NCBI GenBank assembly: GCA_947561585.1 | Contig: CANNZV010002576.1 | Span: forward strand, 28,488-92,487 | Source: Caprella mutica | Lineage: Eukaryota; Arthropoda; Malacostraca; Amphipoda; Caprellidae | DNA: 64,000 nucleotides | Direction: 5' to 3' | Part shown: positions 13,336 to 26,500 of the stretch, one piece after another | Layout of the letters: each line of letters opens with the position of its first letter | How positions within the stretch are numbered: the first letter of the stretch is position 1 | Notes under the pieces: generated by a model | Database searches by the model: none | What the model was told of the DNA's origin: nothing | The model's input: the letters and a program-made list of their open reading frames with translations, nothing else | Program-made: the position numbers and the translations under genes

Positions 13336-16300
13336 GTAAGATTTAGCATCCTTCATTGGCTTTTTCTTTCGCCCATAAATCCATAATGTGCCTCCAGCTG
13401 CACAGAAAGTAATGTCAAACTGTACTCTTTAACTGCAGTCTCACAATTATCCTCAAAATCTAATCAAAAAAACCTTTGGGGGGCAATCTAAATTTTTATT
13501 ATTCAAAACCGGCTTTCTTAAATGCATACTTGTACGGTTCCAGTTATGGATTTATGTCTTAGTTGATTTTCTATTGTTAGGCATAAATGTGAATCAATTC
13601 ACGGAGCCATGAATTCTGCAAATAACAGAGCAATAATAAGGTCACTGACGTCCCTGGGAATGTTCCTGAAATATTTGTTTTTGACATCTGATTTTCTACG
13701 GTTGAAAATCCAGGAGGTTTCCTAGGATGGTCAACAACTGCCACCATCCAAAATACGTCAATAAAGAAACTTCAAATTTACAATTGCCAGTAATAGTTTA
13801 CCGAAATGCATAGGGTCGTAAGCTGAAATATTAAAGTAACCATTACAACTCAAATTCACGAATGATTGCAAGAACATAATCATATGGCATTAACTGCCGT
13901 AAGCATCGTGAAGTCATCAGGTGCAGATCGAAGATGGCATAACACACTACAACTCCATTAACTAAACTACACACCACATGATACCAAACACAGTTTTTAT
14001 TTCCCATGCAGGACCAAGATTAGCTTTAGACCCAAGAGATGTTATTAGAAATTTTACACGCCCGTTCTCAGGTCCAGCACAAAAATACATTTTGTGAGAG
14101 TCCTGGCATCGAATTATGCATTTTGGTGTCTTGGCAACGTAACGCGCCGGGGAAAAAAAGTATACAAGCACAAACTTTTGAATAGTAAAATTTCATATGA
14201 ATAAATCCCTATATTTAGTCATTAAAACTCGTACACATTGACATCTAATTGATGTGATTTAAATGACATGGCAAAATAATATATTGAGTAAGCAGAATAT
14301 ATTTACAAAGTTACTGATGGTTCAATGATAATTCATTGGAATTTTCATTAGAGAGAATGCATTTGAAAATGTAATAAGCATCGCTGTAACTGTCTAATAA
14401 ACTCCTCGGATATAAAATCCAATCTACCTGCATTGTAATAAATTGCAAACTCGCACTCAAGCAACATTAAGAACCGTAAATTGTAAATAGAACTCATTCT
14501 ATATTCTAGCGGTGATGTTCAATTGTACCTTACAGAATATAAAACCCCAATCTTATCCTTTGAATCTTCAAGATTATCTCTCCATTGTCCACCGATGATG
14601 ACCTCTCGGTTGTGGTTTTCTATGCCACATTCTGCAGTCTGGCTGAGACTTACTCACACTTATACCTACCTATCAACTCTCACAGATTTGCTTGTGAGAG
14701 AATCATGTTACGGCGTCAGACAGGGAGAACAGATGCCATCGACCCCGGGAATTTTGAGAGACTCTCACCCCGGCAATAACAAACCCAAATACGTGCGGGA
14801 CACTTAGCCACGATTGACGCGGATAAAGCGTGACCGGGATAGACGGGTTGTATAACAGCAGACGAGAAGTCTGAGACAGCGAAAGAAAACCATTTGGAGA
14901 AGATGACTTTTCAATAGTTGTCTGAAATTGTGATAAAACAGATAACTCTATCAAAAAGAACCATTTTCAATATAGAAAGAGACCAAAGGTGAAGAACTGT
15001 TACTGGACAGTCGCTAAGGATACCATACAATGTCATGGATAATGATCACCTTGATTCCAATATTCATCACTCTGATCATAAATAAGAAAGAAAATGCACT
15101 TTTTTCAACACTCAATAGAACGAAACAGGTTCCTCCTCGAGCGATAACCATAACAGAACATGCAGTAGAAGTTTTCTTTATATTATGTTGAAAAAAAGGA
15201 AGATCCTCTAGTGTATATTTAGAGATTAATAATAGCCATGTAGCACAGAGATTCTCGGTACTGATAGAGTATATTTCATAATTATGAGGTGGGGCGAGTT
15301 GACCCAAGCATTATCTTTGTATCTCGTCTTATAATACAGACTATTATTAGATAGCTACCGTGTCGAATCTATAGTAGCGAAGAAACAAAGACCACAGAAC
15401 AATTAACCAGTAAATTAGAATTAAATTCATGCTGATGAAAATTGACCGTGAAACGGTGATTTACGATTAGAAAAGTTGTCCTTTTCTCCTGTGAATAAAT
15501 ACGTAACTTAATGAACCAACTCGAGTATTTTTAACAGATGTCGTATTATAATTTTTATCATAATTTTAAATATAGAGTTGCAGCATAATGTATCCAAAAC
15601 AAAAACTATAATATTTCGAATAGAGGTATTCACATTAAATTCAAAAATATATTTATTTAAACTTGACCGCCAATTTTGCATTACATAATTACAATAGAAA
15701 CCTCAAATGTGTTACATATATAGTTTTGAAACCAGTTGATTGCAAATTAATTAAATACCTATTTTCTCTGCTTGATTGTATTATTCCGGTTTAAGTTCAC
15801 ATAACAAATTACCAAAAGAAAACCACTCTTATCTTTAGTATACGATATTAAATTTATTCAATTAACGATCTCTCTTGTAACCGCAGAGTTAAATGAACAG
15901 GGTGAACCTACTCGGCAAGAAACTGCGGATACACCATACCGCGCTGTGACCTCTTTAAAGATATACATACCCTCAATGTTTGGCATGTGAAAGAGAGGAG
16001 GGACTCAAAACGAGAAACTACAGTACAAATATAGGATAGTGGGTCTGACCTGTATTTCAGCCATTAAGTTAGTTCTCACTATCTAATTATCTTGCGGTTA
16101 CTTTAGTCGCTTAAAATATTTAAATCTGATTTTAAAATGTAAAAATGGGCCATTATAAAACAATTGAAATGCATATATAGTGCTTGCATATCAAAAATGC
16201 AATCCGAAAAAATAATATTCTTCAACAGCTGAATATTTACGCTATTATTAAACAAAATTAATCTCAAACTTTACAAGCTAACAATTTGTCCGGTTCAACA

Positions 16301-16439
16301 TATAATTAGGTTGCTGAATATTAATAAAAGAAAACCGCTTTACTTATCAGCAAAATCTTCAATATTTTAAATGGTTGATGCGCAGACACCGTTATAGTTT
16401 ATTGATCAATAGACTCCAGTATGAACTGTTACCGAATTT
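13336..16439. other. Non-coding DNA upstream of Tnc
   Basis: 14580-14860 is GC-richer than its surroundings with overlapping short frames on both strands, none with recognisable protein features; it could be a regulatory island. Nothing else is seen. Confidence 0.35.
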
Positions 16440-16640
16440 AGAAAAGTGCCATCAGTAATTTTTGATGGCGGAGTAGCGGTGCTTCCACGTGAAAAGATTT
16501 GGCGCGAGAGTCCTTTTTATTGGCTCTTTAGGCGCGAACATTAATGACTTCTCTCTCTTTTGACGGAAAGTGACTCAGCAGAAATGGCAGTGGTCGGTAG
16601 CTTGATAAATGAACCGTGTCATGATTGGCTCTCCACAACC
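16440..16640 (+). promoter_or_regulatory. Candidate promoter or enhancer upstream of Tnc
   Basis: Within 200 bp there is a CACGTG E-box (16487), two E2F-like motifs (TTTGGCGCG near 16499, TTAGGCGCG near 16527), two ATTGG inverted CCAAT boxes and an AP-1-like TGACTCA. The motif density and the higher GC stand out from the flanks. It lies about 0.9 kb before the exon with the Tnc start. No transcription start is visible; this is inference. Confidence 0.28.
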
Positions 16641-17467
16641 AAGAAAAAACATGGGCCACTTTTAAATTAAGCTAATCGTTCTCGGAAAATAATGACCAAA
16701 TTCGAGCGTGTATTTTACTCTGTGTTGACCCAGTCTCTTGCAGAGACAGTTAACAGAAATAGGTACTAAAGAATAGGAACTAAAGAAATAGGTACTCGTC
16801 CAAACTATCTCTGACCAAGAAATTGAAATTATGGTCACTGGTCAGTGGGTGGAGTTGAAATGAACACAGAGCCAACTATGCATATTGAATGATGATGGCC
16901 GTATGGATGAACCTACTTCAATGTTTAGATAACTAAAAGTATTCACTATCACATAAAAAAGAGGAAAGTAAAGCTCACGGTGAAGAGAGTCAATGTTCTC
17001 CTAGTACAGTTATTCTTACGATAATGAGCTGTTAGGCCAGTTCATTTCAGTGGCAGCCATCAGGCCGTGAAAGAACGCCTCACGAGAGCAATGCTCCTGA
17101 CTGCCAAGTGCTTGTTCTTCCTCTTCCCCGTTACAACTTTTATTATTAAGTCATTTTTAGACGAAGATGCAAACGCACGATAACGTCTCAATAAAATGCG
17201 TTTGTGAATAGAGAGTTTGTACTGGAGATGAGATAAGTACGATGCTTATGGCTCGCACTCTGCTATATTATGCTAAACTGGTTGTATCTATTTTTGACGG
17301 TAAGAATAAAAAATGTGTTTAAACAAACTGAATATTTGAACAATTTAAAATGTTCCCTAACTTTCAAATTAAAAAAAAACCGCGTTTTTTTTCTCTTCAT
17401 TATTTTAAGCCTAAATTCACGGGATAATTTTTCATTAATTAACGACTCTCTTTTATTTCGTTTACAG

Positions 17468-17561
17468 AGGTGAGCTTCACCAGGAGTCATGGCAGACTGG
17501 AGGTCTGCGCAGATAGTCTGCCTACTGACGGCGGTGGTTGCATTGCATCAAGCAACGGCAG
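17468..17561 (+). CDS. Tnc: Tnc exon 1: start codon and signal peptide
   Basis: ATG at 17489 follows an acceptor-like TTTCGTTTACAG ending at 17467, so at least one non-coding exon probably lies upstream. The 24 codons read as a signal peptide: a short N-region with one Arg, a hydrophobic core IVCLLTAVVAL, and a small-residue end HQATA. The donor is GTGTGT at 17562, phase 1. Confidence 0.8.
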
Positions 17562-20500
17562 GTGTGTTGCGTATCTAGGCTACGGATGCGTTACGTATAT
17601 AGGCTACGGAATTCAGATAAAATCTAACCAATCCAGAGGCTTGTCGCTCTCTATTTAATAGCTTTTGTAATCAGAAGAATGATCAGTGAAATTATAGGAA
17701 TAAATTAAGACGTCTTCATCAAACTATCAGAATATGCAATTATCGTTAGGCTATGCACATCAAATTGTAGATAAAAAGAACTAAAAAGGATACAGGAGAG
17801 AGTTACTGAACATTCATCTTCTTTGCTTACTTTAAAACTTGTTTACAAAATACTATTGAAAAGCGTCAAATTGAAATATAGCCCTATAAGGTGCCACTCA
17901 AAACTGGTTTCTAGATATTGTACATCTTTTTTACACTGTGTTTATATAAGGTAAAGGCAATGCATTTAAGGTATTTGAAAGTAGACATGGAGTGTTTAAA
18001 GAAGATGCTCCATATGAAGCTACAGGTAGGAGATTGTCCTGAAGTAGAAGGGTCAGTGTACCATGCCGGCGAGTAAGGCGTTAGTAGAATGAAGATTATG
18101 CAATTAAACATAAATTGCACCAAGATAACATCGAACCTAACATCATGAAATGTTTCAGGGTAATTAAAGTGCATTAGAAATGTTTGTGTCCCAAAGTGCA
18201 TTTCTGAAATGACTGGATAGCTTGAAATTAGACGTTCGCGTCCCATGCGACAAATTTTGGAGCTGGCAATTACTTTCCGTTATTCTTACGTGCAGACGCA
18301 ATTAGAGAAAGATAAATTAGAGGAGCAATGGTAAATGACCTGGAACAGCCCACCAATTCTATACAATTAACTAACCTGAGAAAACTTACAGTCGACGAAA
18401 ACAAAACTAGGTACGACTAAAGAAAAATGCGGATATTGAAGAAACCAATCTTTAGGAGAAAATTTGTTCGAGTTTCATAGTTTAAAATTTGTCAACATGT
18501 TTGTTTAGTAGGTTAGTCAAACCGGTAGTGTTGTTTTGGTGCTTCTTTATAAACGGTCAATTAAACTGTCAAAACTAGCAGTACTGAAGCTTCACTTTTG
18601 CCCCTATAAAGAGCTGCTTTCTTAATCTTCTATCAAGTAAACAAAAACTTGCCAGTTTATAAATTAAGATCAGCATCTAGACCAATAATTTTCCTCATAA
18701 TGATTTATAATCATCGACATTATTTTCTAATAACTCGATGCCTAGAATTAGAAACTATCTAGTAAACTTGAGCCCATCACTTGTGATAGTTTACCGGTAG
18801 TGTGTTCTATGTTCCATTGTTTGAACACTCTTTAGTACCTTTAATTTGTCACTGTAACGATGAAGTTACCGATGCGTAACTTGGTAGTCGGGCTTTACTC
18901 TACCGATTGATCATGTTGTCAGCTTAGCAAGATTTAACGATATACTAATGAAGTGGCTATTTCTCAATCAACTAAATGATCTGTTTATCTTTCAGCGCCA
19001 TACTTACCAACACAATTTCAGCAACAGAAGCAACAGACTTCAGCTTTGGACTTCATGACGCCTGTTAAAGGAGGTATTACTTATTGTAGATTATTAATCA
19101 AAGATATTTAATTTCTAAATAATAAAACTTGAACGAAATTCTGCGAAAATTGTAAGACTTATATTAAATTTTACACAATTTCAGGTATGATTGGACCTTT
19201 GTTTCGAGCAGTAGATAAAGTATCATCGGCAGATGCAGGTATGTCTATAAATATACACTATTGTTCTTATATTACTAGCGACACTTTGAAGAATATACAA
19301 GTATATAGTAAACTTACATTCAACTGAGGTCTCATATCGTTTTACAGCGGCTGGCTGTTACTATCAGTTTCACCATTACGATGAAGGTGATAGGATTGTA
19401 ACAAATGAACCTTGTCTAAACTGTACCTGTCACAACTCGATGTTAATGTGCTACCTTAAGGTAAGTAACGTGCATTTATTAAATAGAGTATCTGCCGACA
19501 AAGAAAACGTACTGTAGTCGGTGTCCGTTTCAAATTCTATAAAATATTCACTTTGCATTTCAGGTTTGTCCATACAGCAAACCAATTGGTCAAGATTGTA
19601 CTTTGGAGAAGAGCCCAGATCAGTGCTGTCCTGTTATTACTTGTCCACAAGGTAAGTGGAACGACCCTTTTCATGCAGGCTTTTTAATGACTATGAGTAG
19701 ATTATTTAATATTTCATTTGATAAATTTGGCAATCATTATAAGGCTATTAAAAATCGAGGTTTTCTTTGTAAATATTCCACTTGAAGGGATACATGAATA
19801 TTTCTACTATAAAAATAGTCATTCTATTATTTAAATCAAAATAATAATGTAATGAATTTCAGTTCCCGTAAACCTTCAAGTTATGCACATGCCAGCCCAA
19901 ACAACTACTGAGGCCGCCCCTATGATGATGATGACTGGAATTGTCCCATACGTGGAACATGGATGTACCATGGAAGGAGAATATTACCCAGATGGAGCAC
20001 AGGTAACATATCCAGTTCGAAACATCTTACAATTATAATCGTCAAAAAAACGGATACTTTTACACAAAGAGAAAGAATTATGCCAGTGAAAACCCAATTG
20101 TCCGTTCAGTGTAAATCTGTTAAAACAAATTTGGCACTTTTTGATAAATTTATTCATTTTGCTTTTACATCACAGTAATTATTATATCTGTACTTCAGGT
20201 TCCAGGAGATCCGTCTAAACCATGCGAATTATGTTACTGCATCAGGAATCACACCGCTTGCATCATGCAGGAATGTATTCTCAAAGTAGATGGCTGCATT
20301 CCCGTATTCCAGGAAGGAATCTGCTGTCCAGTCCGCTACCAATGCGGTAAGAATTATTTCTCCCGGGAAACTTGGTGTGAATTCTGCAACACCAAACTCA
20401 CTTTTTTCTCTTGGATATCAAATATGGGTTCTATTTCATGATTATTTTCTTAGTTTTAAGCATTTTCAGGTGTTCTGTAAATACGTGATTAAGGGATATT

Positions 20501-23500
20501 TTCTGGGAATTGTTTGTCGTTATATATTATTTGGAACATATTTCTCTGAGGCCAATTTGGTATGGATTGATTATAGTAAGGTTGGAAATTCTTGGTATTA
20601 GGGATTACATGACTCTAATTACTGTTGTTCTGGAGCACATATTTTGACCGAGCACAATGGTTTAATTCACTATTCACATTCTGGGATATATTGGATCATA
20701 TTTATTGATTTTAGATGCATCAGAATTTTTTTCCACAGAAGGTTTTCAGAGTACAGGTATCACCAAGAGCCAGACCCATTATTCTTTTTATCTTCTAATG
20801 TTGTCATTGCATCTAAAATCCTACAGAGAAAGGCGATCACTTCACATTTGCCCAGATTGGATCTACAACTCCTGCGTTCTCCTCAATAGCTTACCAAACA
20901 GATGATAGAACGACAACCTCTATGCCTCTTCCTTTCACAACCACCACCACAGAACAAGGTTCTTATCAAACGCACCCCCAAAACAATCAAAACGATTTGA
21001 AAGAAGGTCAACAAACGGTTTCTGATTCTGGAAAAAGGACGCCGAAAGGTTGCTGCTCCTATTTCAAAATAAATAAATCAAAGCTTGCTTGGAGTGCAAA
21101 TACTGCATTCATATCAAATGATAAATAAAAGAAGATGTGATTGCATTACAATAAAGCAGCTTCCTCTTCGCATCGTACCTTTCTTTTGGCACTAACTAAC
21201 GCTTCTAACCAAAAGTTACCCTTGCTTGATCTTCTCTGTAACACTTTTGCATGGACCTTACTCGTTTTACTACTATGTATTAAATAAAACATATAAATAA
21301 ACTTGATAAACTCATAATATAAGATGTTCTATAGAATAAATTATATTATAGTAAACATTTTAAATAAAATATCTAATATTGCATGAATTCAACTCACACA
21401 AATTTGTAACCTTATCAACGACCAAATTGAAGGCTAAATCAAGGTTAGAATTTATGCATAATAAATTTAATTGATATATAATATTAACTATATGTGTGCA
21501 TGTATACATTAATAATTATCTCATGATAATTAAGTTGTACATATTGTAAATATTAAAAAAAATTCATTCATAAAATTCTTATGGTAGATTTTTTCTTAGC
21601 TCACGACGAAGACGATTCTCAATTCACGACATTCAGTCCGCAAATAAATGCCACGACCGGTCTCCCAACTACAACTATGATAGCAAATGGATCCAGTCCA
21701 TGTGTACACAAAGGGGAAATTTACGCTGATGGAGCTTCCATTGACACTGTTGACCCATGTGAACATTGCTACTGTATGAAGGGGGACTTGGTCTGTGCTG
21801 TTCATGAGTGCAAAAGTCCTTTAGATGAAGACAATGAAGGATGTATACCAAGACCTCCATCCCCGGGAATGTGTTGTCCTCAAGGATATGATTGTCGTGA
21901 GTAATAGATTATCGATAAATAACTAGATTTTGTTAATAAACTGTACGGTTCCTAACTATATGTTCTTTTTTCAGCTGACCAAGATAGTACAACAATGACT
22001 CCTGGCCTCATTGCAACTGAAAATTTGTTGTCTTCAACTGATGAAGAAACAACAGAAGAAATAATAACGGTGAAAGATGATTCAGACATTCCTACTGAAG
22101 TGGAAGAAACAATTGTCTCCGCCACAGATAAAACCATTACAGAGAAAGTCTCTCCAACAACAAAAGAAGGAACAGAAATAGTAACAAGCTCTCCAGATAG
22201 TGATGTTGAGACTACATTAAGTACGTTATCTGATAGCGGTGTAGACATGAGAGAAACTGATGATACAATGGACGAAGATCTGAAGACAAAAATAGGAGAA
22301 ACACTAGGAACAAGTGACGTGACAACACCAGTTACTATAGATAATAAAGAAAGTACTATACCAGATGAACTTTCAAAATATTCGGAGACTCCAATAAATA
22401 GGACGGTGGTTGATGATTTTGGCAGTACTACTCCTTCCTCGTTTTCATCCACTGACGAAACTGTAGATGAAGAGAGTATTACAGATGAGCTAGATAGTAC
22501 AACATCATCATCATCTTTACCAGAAGCTGAAGATAAAATCACAGAAGAAGATGTTGATGGTTCAGATACCGAAAAAGAAACAACAGGAGAAGACGTTACG
22601 ACCGAAACTGTATTAGTTGAAGATGTGGTCACATCATCAACACCAAAAAAGATTGAAGGCTCAGATGATGTTAAAACAACTGAAAAAGAAACAACAGGAG
22701 AAGACGCTACGACTGAAACTGTATTAGTTGAAGATGTGGTCACATCATCAACACCAGAAAAGACTGAAGGCTCAGATGATGGTAAAACAACCGAAAAAGA
22801 AACAACAACTGAATCTGTATTAGTTGAAGGTGTGGTTACAACATCAACACCAGTAAAGACTGAGAGCTCAGATGATGGTAGAACAACTGAAAAAACACTT
22901 TTGGATACAACAGTATCATCAGACACTACTGTTGAAGAGAAGCTAGTTCCTGAAGTAGATGTAGCCACTCAAACAGAGATTCCATCGGATGATAAAGAAG
23001 GCGATCTTGCAGTAACTACTGGAATTCCAGGTGAAGGAAATTGCCTATTGAATGGAACAACATACACGAATGGTGACGTCATCCCATCCAGCTCAGAGTG
23101 TGAAGAAAACTGTGTATGCAGAAATAGTGTAGTCAAATGTATGTTGAAGACCTGCCCAACTCCTCCACCATCTTTCCTTAGATGTACAATTGTGGAAGAA
23201 GAGGACAAATGTTGCCCAACTTATACATGTCGTAAGTAATTTGCAAACATATAATATAATTTTAAGAGTACAATTGTAATTTTGAGAATAGGAATATTAC
23301 GACATTTTTATCATTACAGCCGAAAACGAAGATCCTGGTTTCTGTATTAGAAGTGGAATGATTTATAGAGAAGGTGCAACTATTCAAACAGACGATGAAT
23401 GCAAAACATGTTTCTGCGTTGAAGGAAATATTGTATGTGCTCAAAAAGATTGCAAGCCGCCAGGCAAAAACTGTGTAGTTGTTGGAACAACAAATGATTC

Positions 23501-26500
23501 CTGTTGTCCTGATCAATATGAATGTGGTACGTATTATTGAATATCAATCAATATTATGCTAAATAAATCTCTAAGATTATAATTTAGTATAACGCTCAAT
23601 TTCTATTTTCAGATTCGATGACAGAATTAGAGTCAGACTCACACACAATGGATACAACAGTTTCCCCAGTGGTTACAGAAATAACTAAAACAGAACAACC
23701 AGATATTTCTTCTCAGCCATCTCCTCCAGGTGTAACTGAAGCACCTGCCCCTCCAAAAGCATGCGAGGTTAAAGGTGTAACATACGAATCAGGTGCTTTT
23801 ATATCTGAAGTTTCGCCATGCCAGGAGAGTTGCATGTGTATTGATGGAACAATTGACTGTAGAATGAGAACTTGTCCACCTCCTCCACCAAATTTCTTGA
23901 GATGTGAAGCTGTTCCCAGTAGAGATAAATGTTGCCCAAGTTACAATTGTCGTAAGTATGATGATTTAAGTATTAAATATATATATATAAAATCAATTTA
24001 TAGATTTCACAGTATCGTTCACTTTTTTATAGCTGAGCCTCCAATTCCCGCTGATGGTGATCCTTTATGCTCATATAATGGACAGTCCTACGAAGAAGGA
24101 GATTACATTGATGCTTTTGGTGTATGTGAAGAATGCTTCTGTTTAAAGGGGGGAATCTTGTGCGGTGAACTAGAATGTCCAACTGCACCAGAAAATTGTA
24201 AATCGTCACCTATTCCTTATGGAGCTTGCTGTCCTACATCATTCTACTGTCGTAAGTGATCAATTGAATCTCTTTGAACCGGCAAAATCAACAACAACAA
24301 AAAATACATATAAATATTATTCATCATTATATAGACAAATTATTATTATAAATCTTTCCAATAACAATTTTCAGGAAACGTAACTGCTGAAGTAGTTGGA
24401 GATGAAACTTCTCCCGAGAATAAAGCTACAGAAACTTCACTACTTGAATCGACTGGTCAGACAACGGAAAAAACAACTCCTGCTTCTGGAAGCACAGGAG
24501 AAACGGCTACCACTGTGAAATCATCAGAGATTGATCTTACTGAAACAGAATTTACTACTATTGAAACTGATATTGCTGAAAGTAAGGGTACTACTACCCC
24601 TGTGACAACTGTCGACACAGTAACAGAAGATGCCGCAACATCAGTTTCGGATCTAGATGTTACAACAAGACGAACAGATGTGGATGAGGCAGTAACTATC
24701 CTTGATACAGATATGGATGATAAAGTTGATGAAACAACAACAGCTTATGAAATTGACGAGGACACAGTTACAACTAAAACTAGTGTTGGTGTAGATGAAA
24801 CTCCAGTAATAACCAAAGATGACAAACCCACAACTGCTGATCTTGATGAAACAACCGGTTCACCACAAGTCATTGAAAGTACCTCAAAGGCAGATGATGG
24901 TATGAAACCGACTATGGTAGAAGATGTCTCTGAAACAACTAGTGGACCTGATGACTATGAAAAAACAGTTGCACCTGAAACAACTATTGAAACAGATGAT
25001 GGAGAAGCTCAGATAGTTACAAAAGACGAAGTTAAGACTACATCAGATCAGGAAGGTGATGAAACGACTGTCGAACCACAAACAGACGATGATAAATCGA
25101 TTTCTGTGACGACCGTTTCAGCTAATGATGAATCAGAAGCATCAATGATAACAAAAGACGATGTTGTTGGTACTTCAGATAAAGAAATTGATGTTACAAC
25201 TACAGCACCGGAAGCAGATGAGGCAACAACAGCTTCAATGTTGAATCTTGAAACTGTAGATGATGTTGAAACTGCAATCACAACTAAAGATGATAAGAAT
25301 GATACCGTAGATGTGGAATATGACGCAACGACCATGTCTTCAAATTTGGATGGAGAAACCAGTGATTCCGGTACTACAGATGATGGGTCTGAAACATCAG
25401 TTGTAACAAAAGACGATGTGACTGATAACTTAGGTCAAGAAATAGATGTAACAACAATTGAACCAGAAATTGATACCACGGATGCATCTGGTGAAGTTGG
25501 TACTCCTCTTGTCACAAAAGACGATGAGGTCACTGGTTCAGATCAAGAAATTGATGTAACAACAGTTGAACCAGAAATTGATACCACAGATGCAACTGGT
25601 GAAGTTGGTACTCCTCTTGTCACAAAAGACGATAAAGTCACTGGTTCAGATCAAGGAATTGATGCAACAACAGTTGAACCAGAAATTGATACCACAGATG
25701 CAACTGGTGAAGTTGGTACTCCTCTTGTCACAAAAGACGATAAGGTCACTGGTTCAGATCAAGAAATTGACGCAACAACAGTTGAACCAGAAATTGATAC
25801 CACGGATGCAACTGGTGAAGTTGATACTCCTCTGGTCACAAAAGACGATAAGGTCACTGGTTCAGACCAAGAAATTGATGTAACAACAGTTGAACCAGAA
25901 ATCGATAGCACGGATGGAACTGGTGAAGTTGATACTCCTCTTGTCACAAAAGACGATAAGATCACTGGTTCAGACCAAGAAATTGATGTAACAACAGTTG
26001 AACCAGAAATCGATAGCACGGATGGAACTGGTGAAGTTGGTACTCCTCTTGTCACAAAAGACGATAAGGTCACTGGTTCAGATCAAGAAATTGACGCAAC
26101 AACAGTTGAACCAGAAATTGATACCACGGATGCAACTGGTGAAGTTGGTACTCCTCTGGTCACAAAAGACGATAAGGTCACTGGTTCAGACCAAGAAATT
26201 GATGTAACAACAGTTGAACCAGAAATCGATAGCACGGATGCAACTGGTGAAGTTGGTACTCCTCTTGTCACAAAAGACGATAAGGTCACTGGTTCAGATC
26301 AAGAAATTGATGCAACAACAGTTGAACCAGAAATTGATACCACGGATGCAACTGGTGAAGTTGATACTCCTCTTGTCACAAAAGACGATAAGGTCACTGG
26401 TTCAGACCAAGAAATTGATGTAACAACAGTTGAACCAGAAATCGATAGCACGGATGGAACTGGTGAAGTCGGTACTCCTCTGGTCACAAAAGACGATAAG

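Noticed and set aside
14523..14954. Overlapping frames of 60-95 codons on both strands
   Set aside because: Composition is slightly GC-rich but no domain or clear splice pattern supports either strand.
21952..22968. 338-codon minus-strand frame, and similar ones under other Tnc mucin exons
   Set aside because: They mirror Thr/Ser/Glu/Asp-rich codons on the real strand. The plus strand has VWC domains, matching phases and splice sites.
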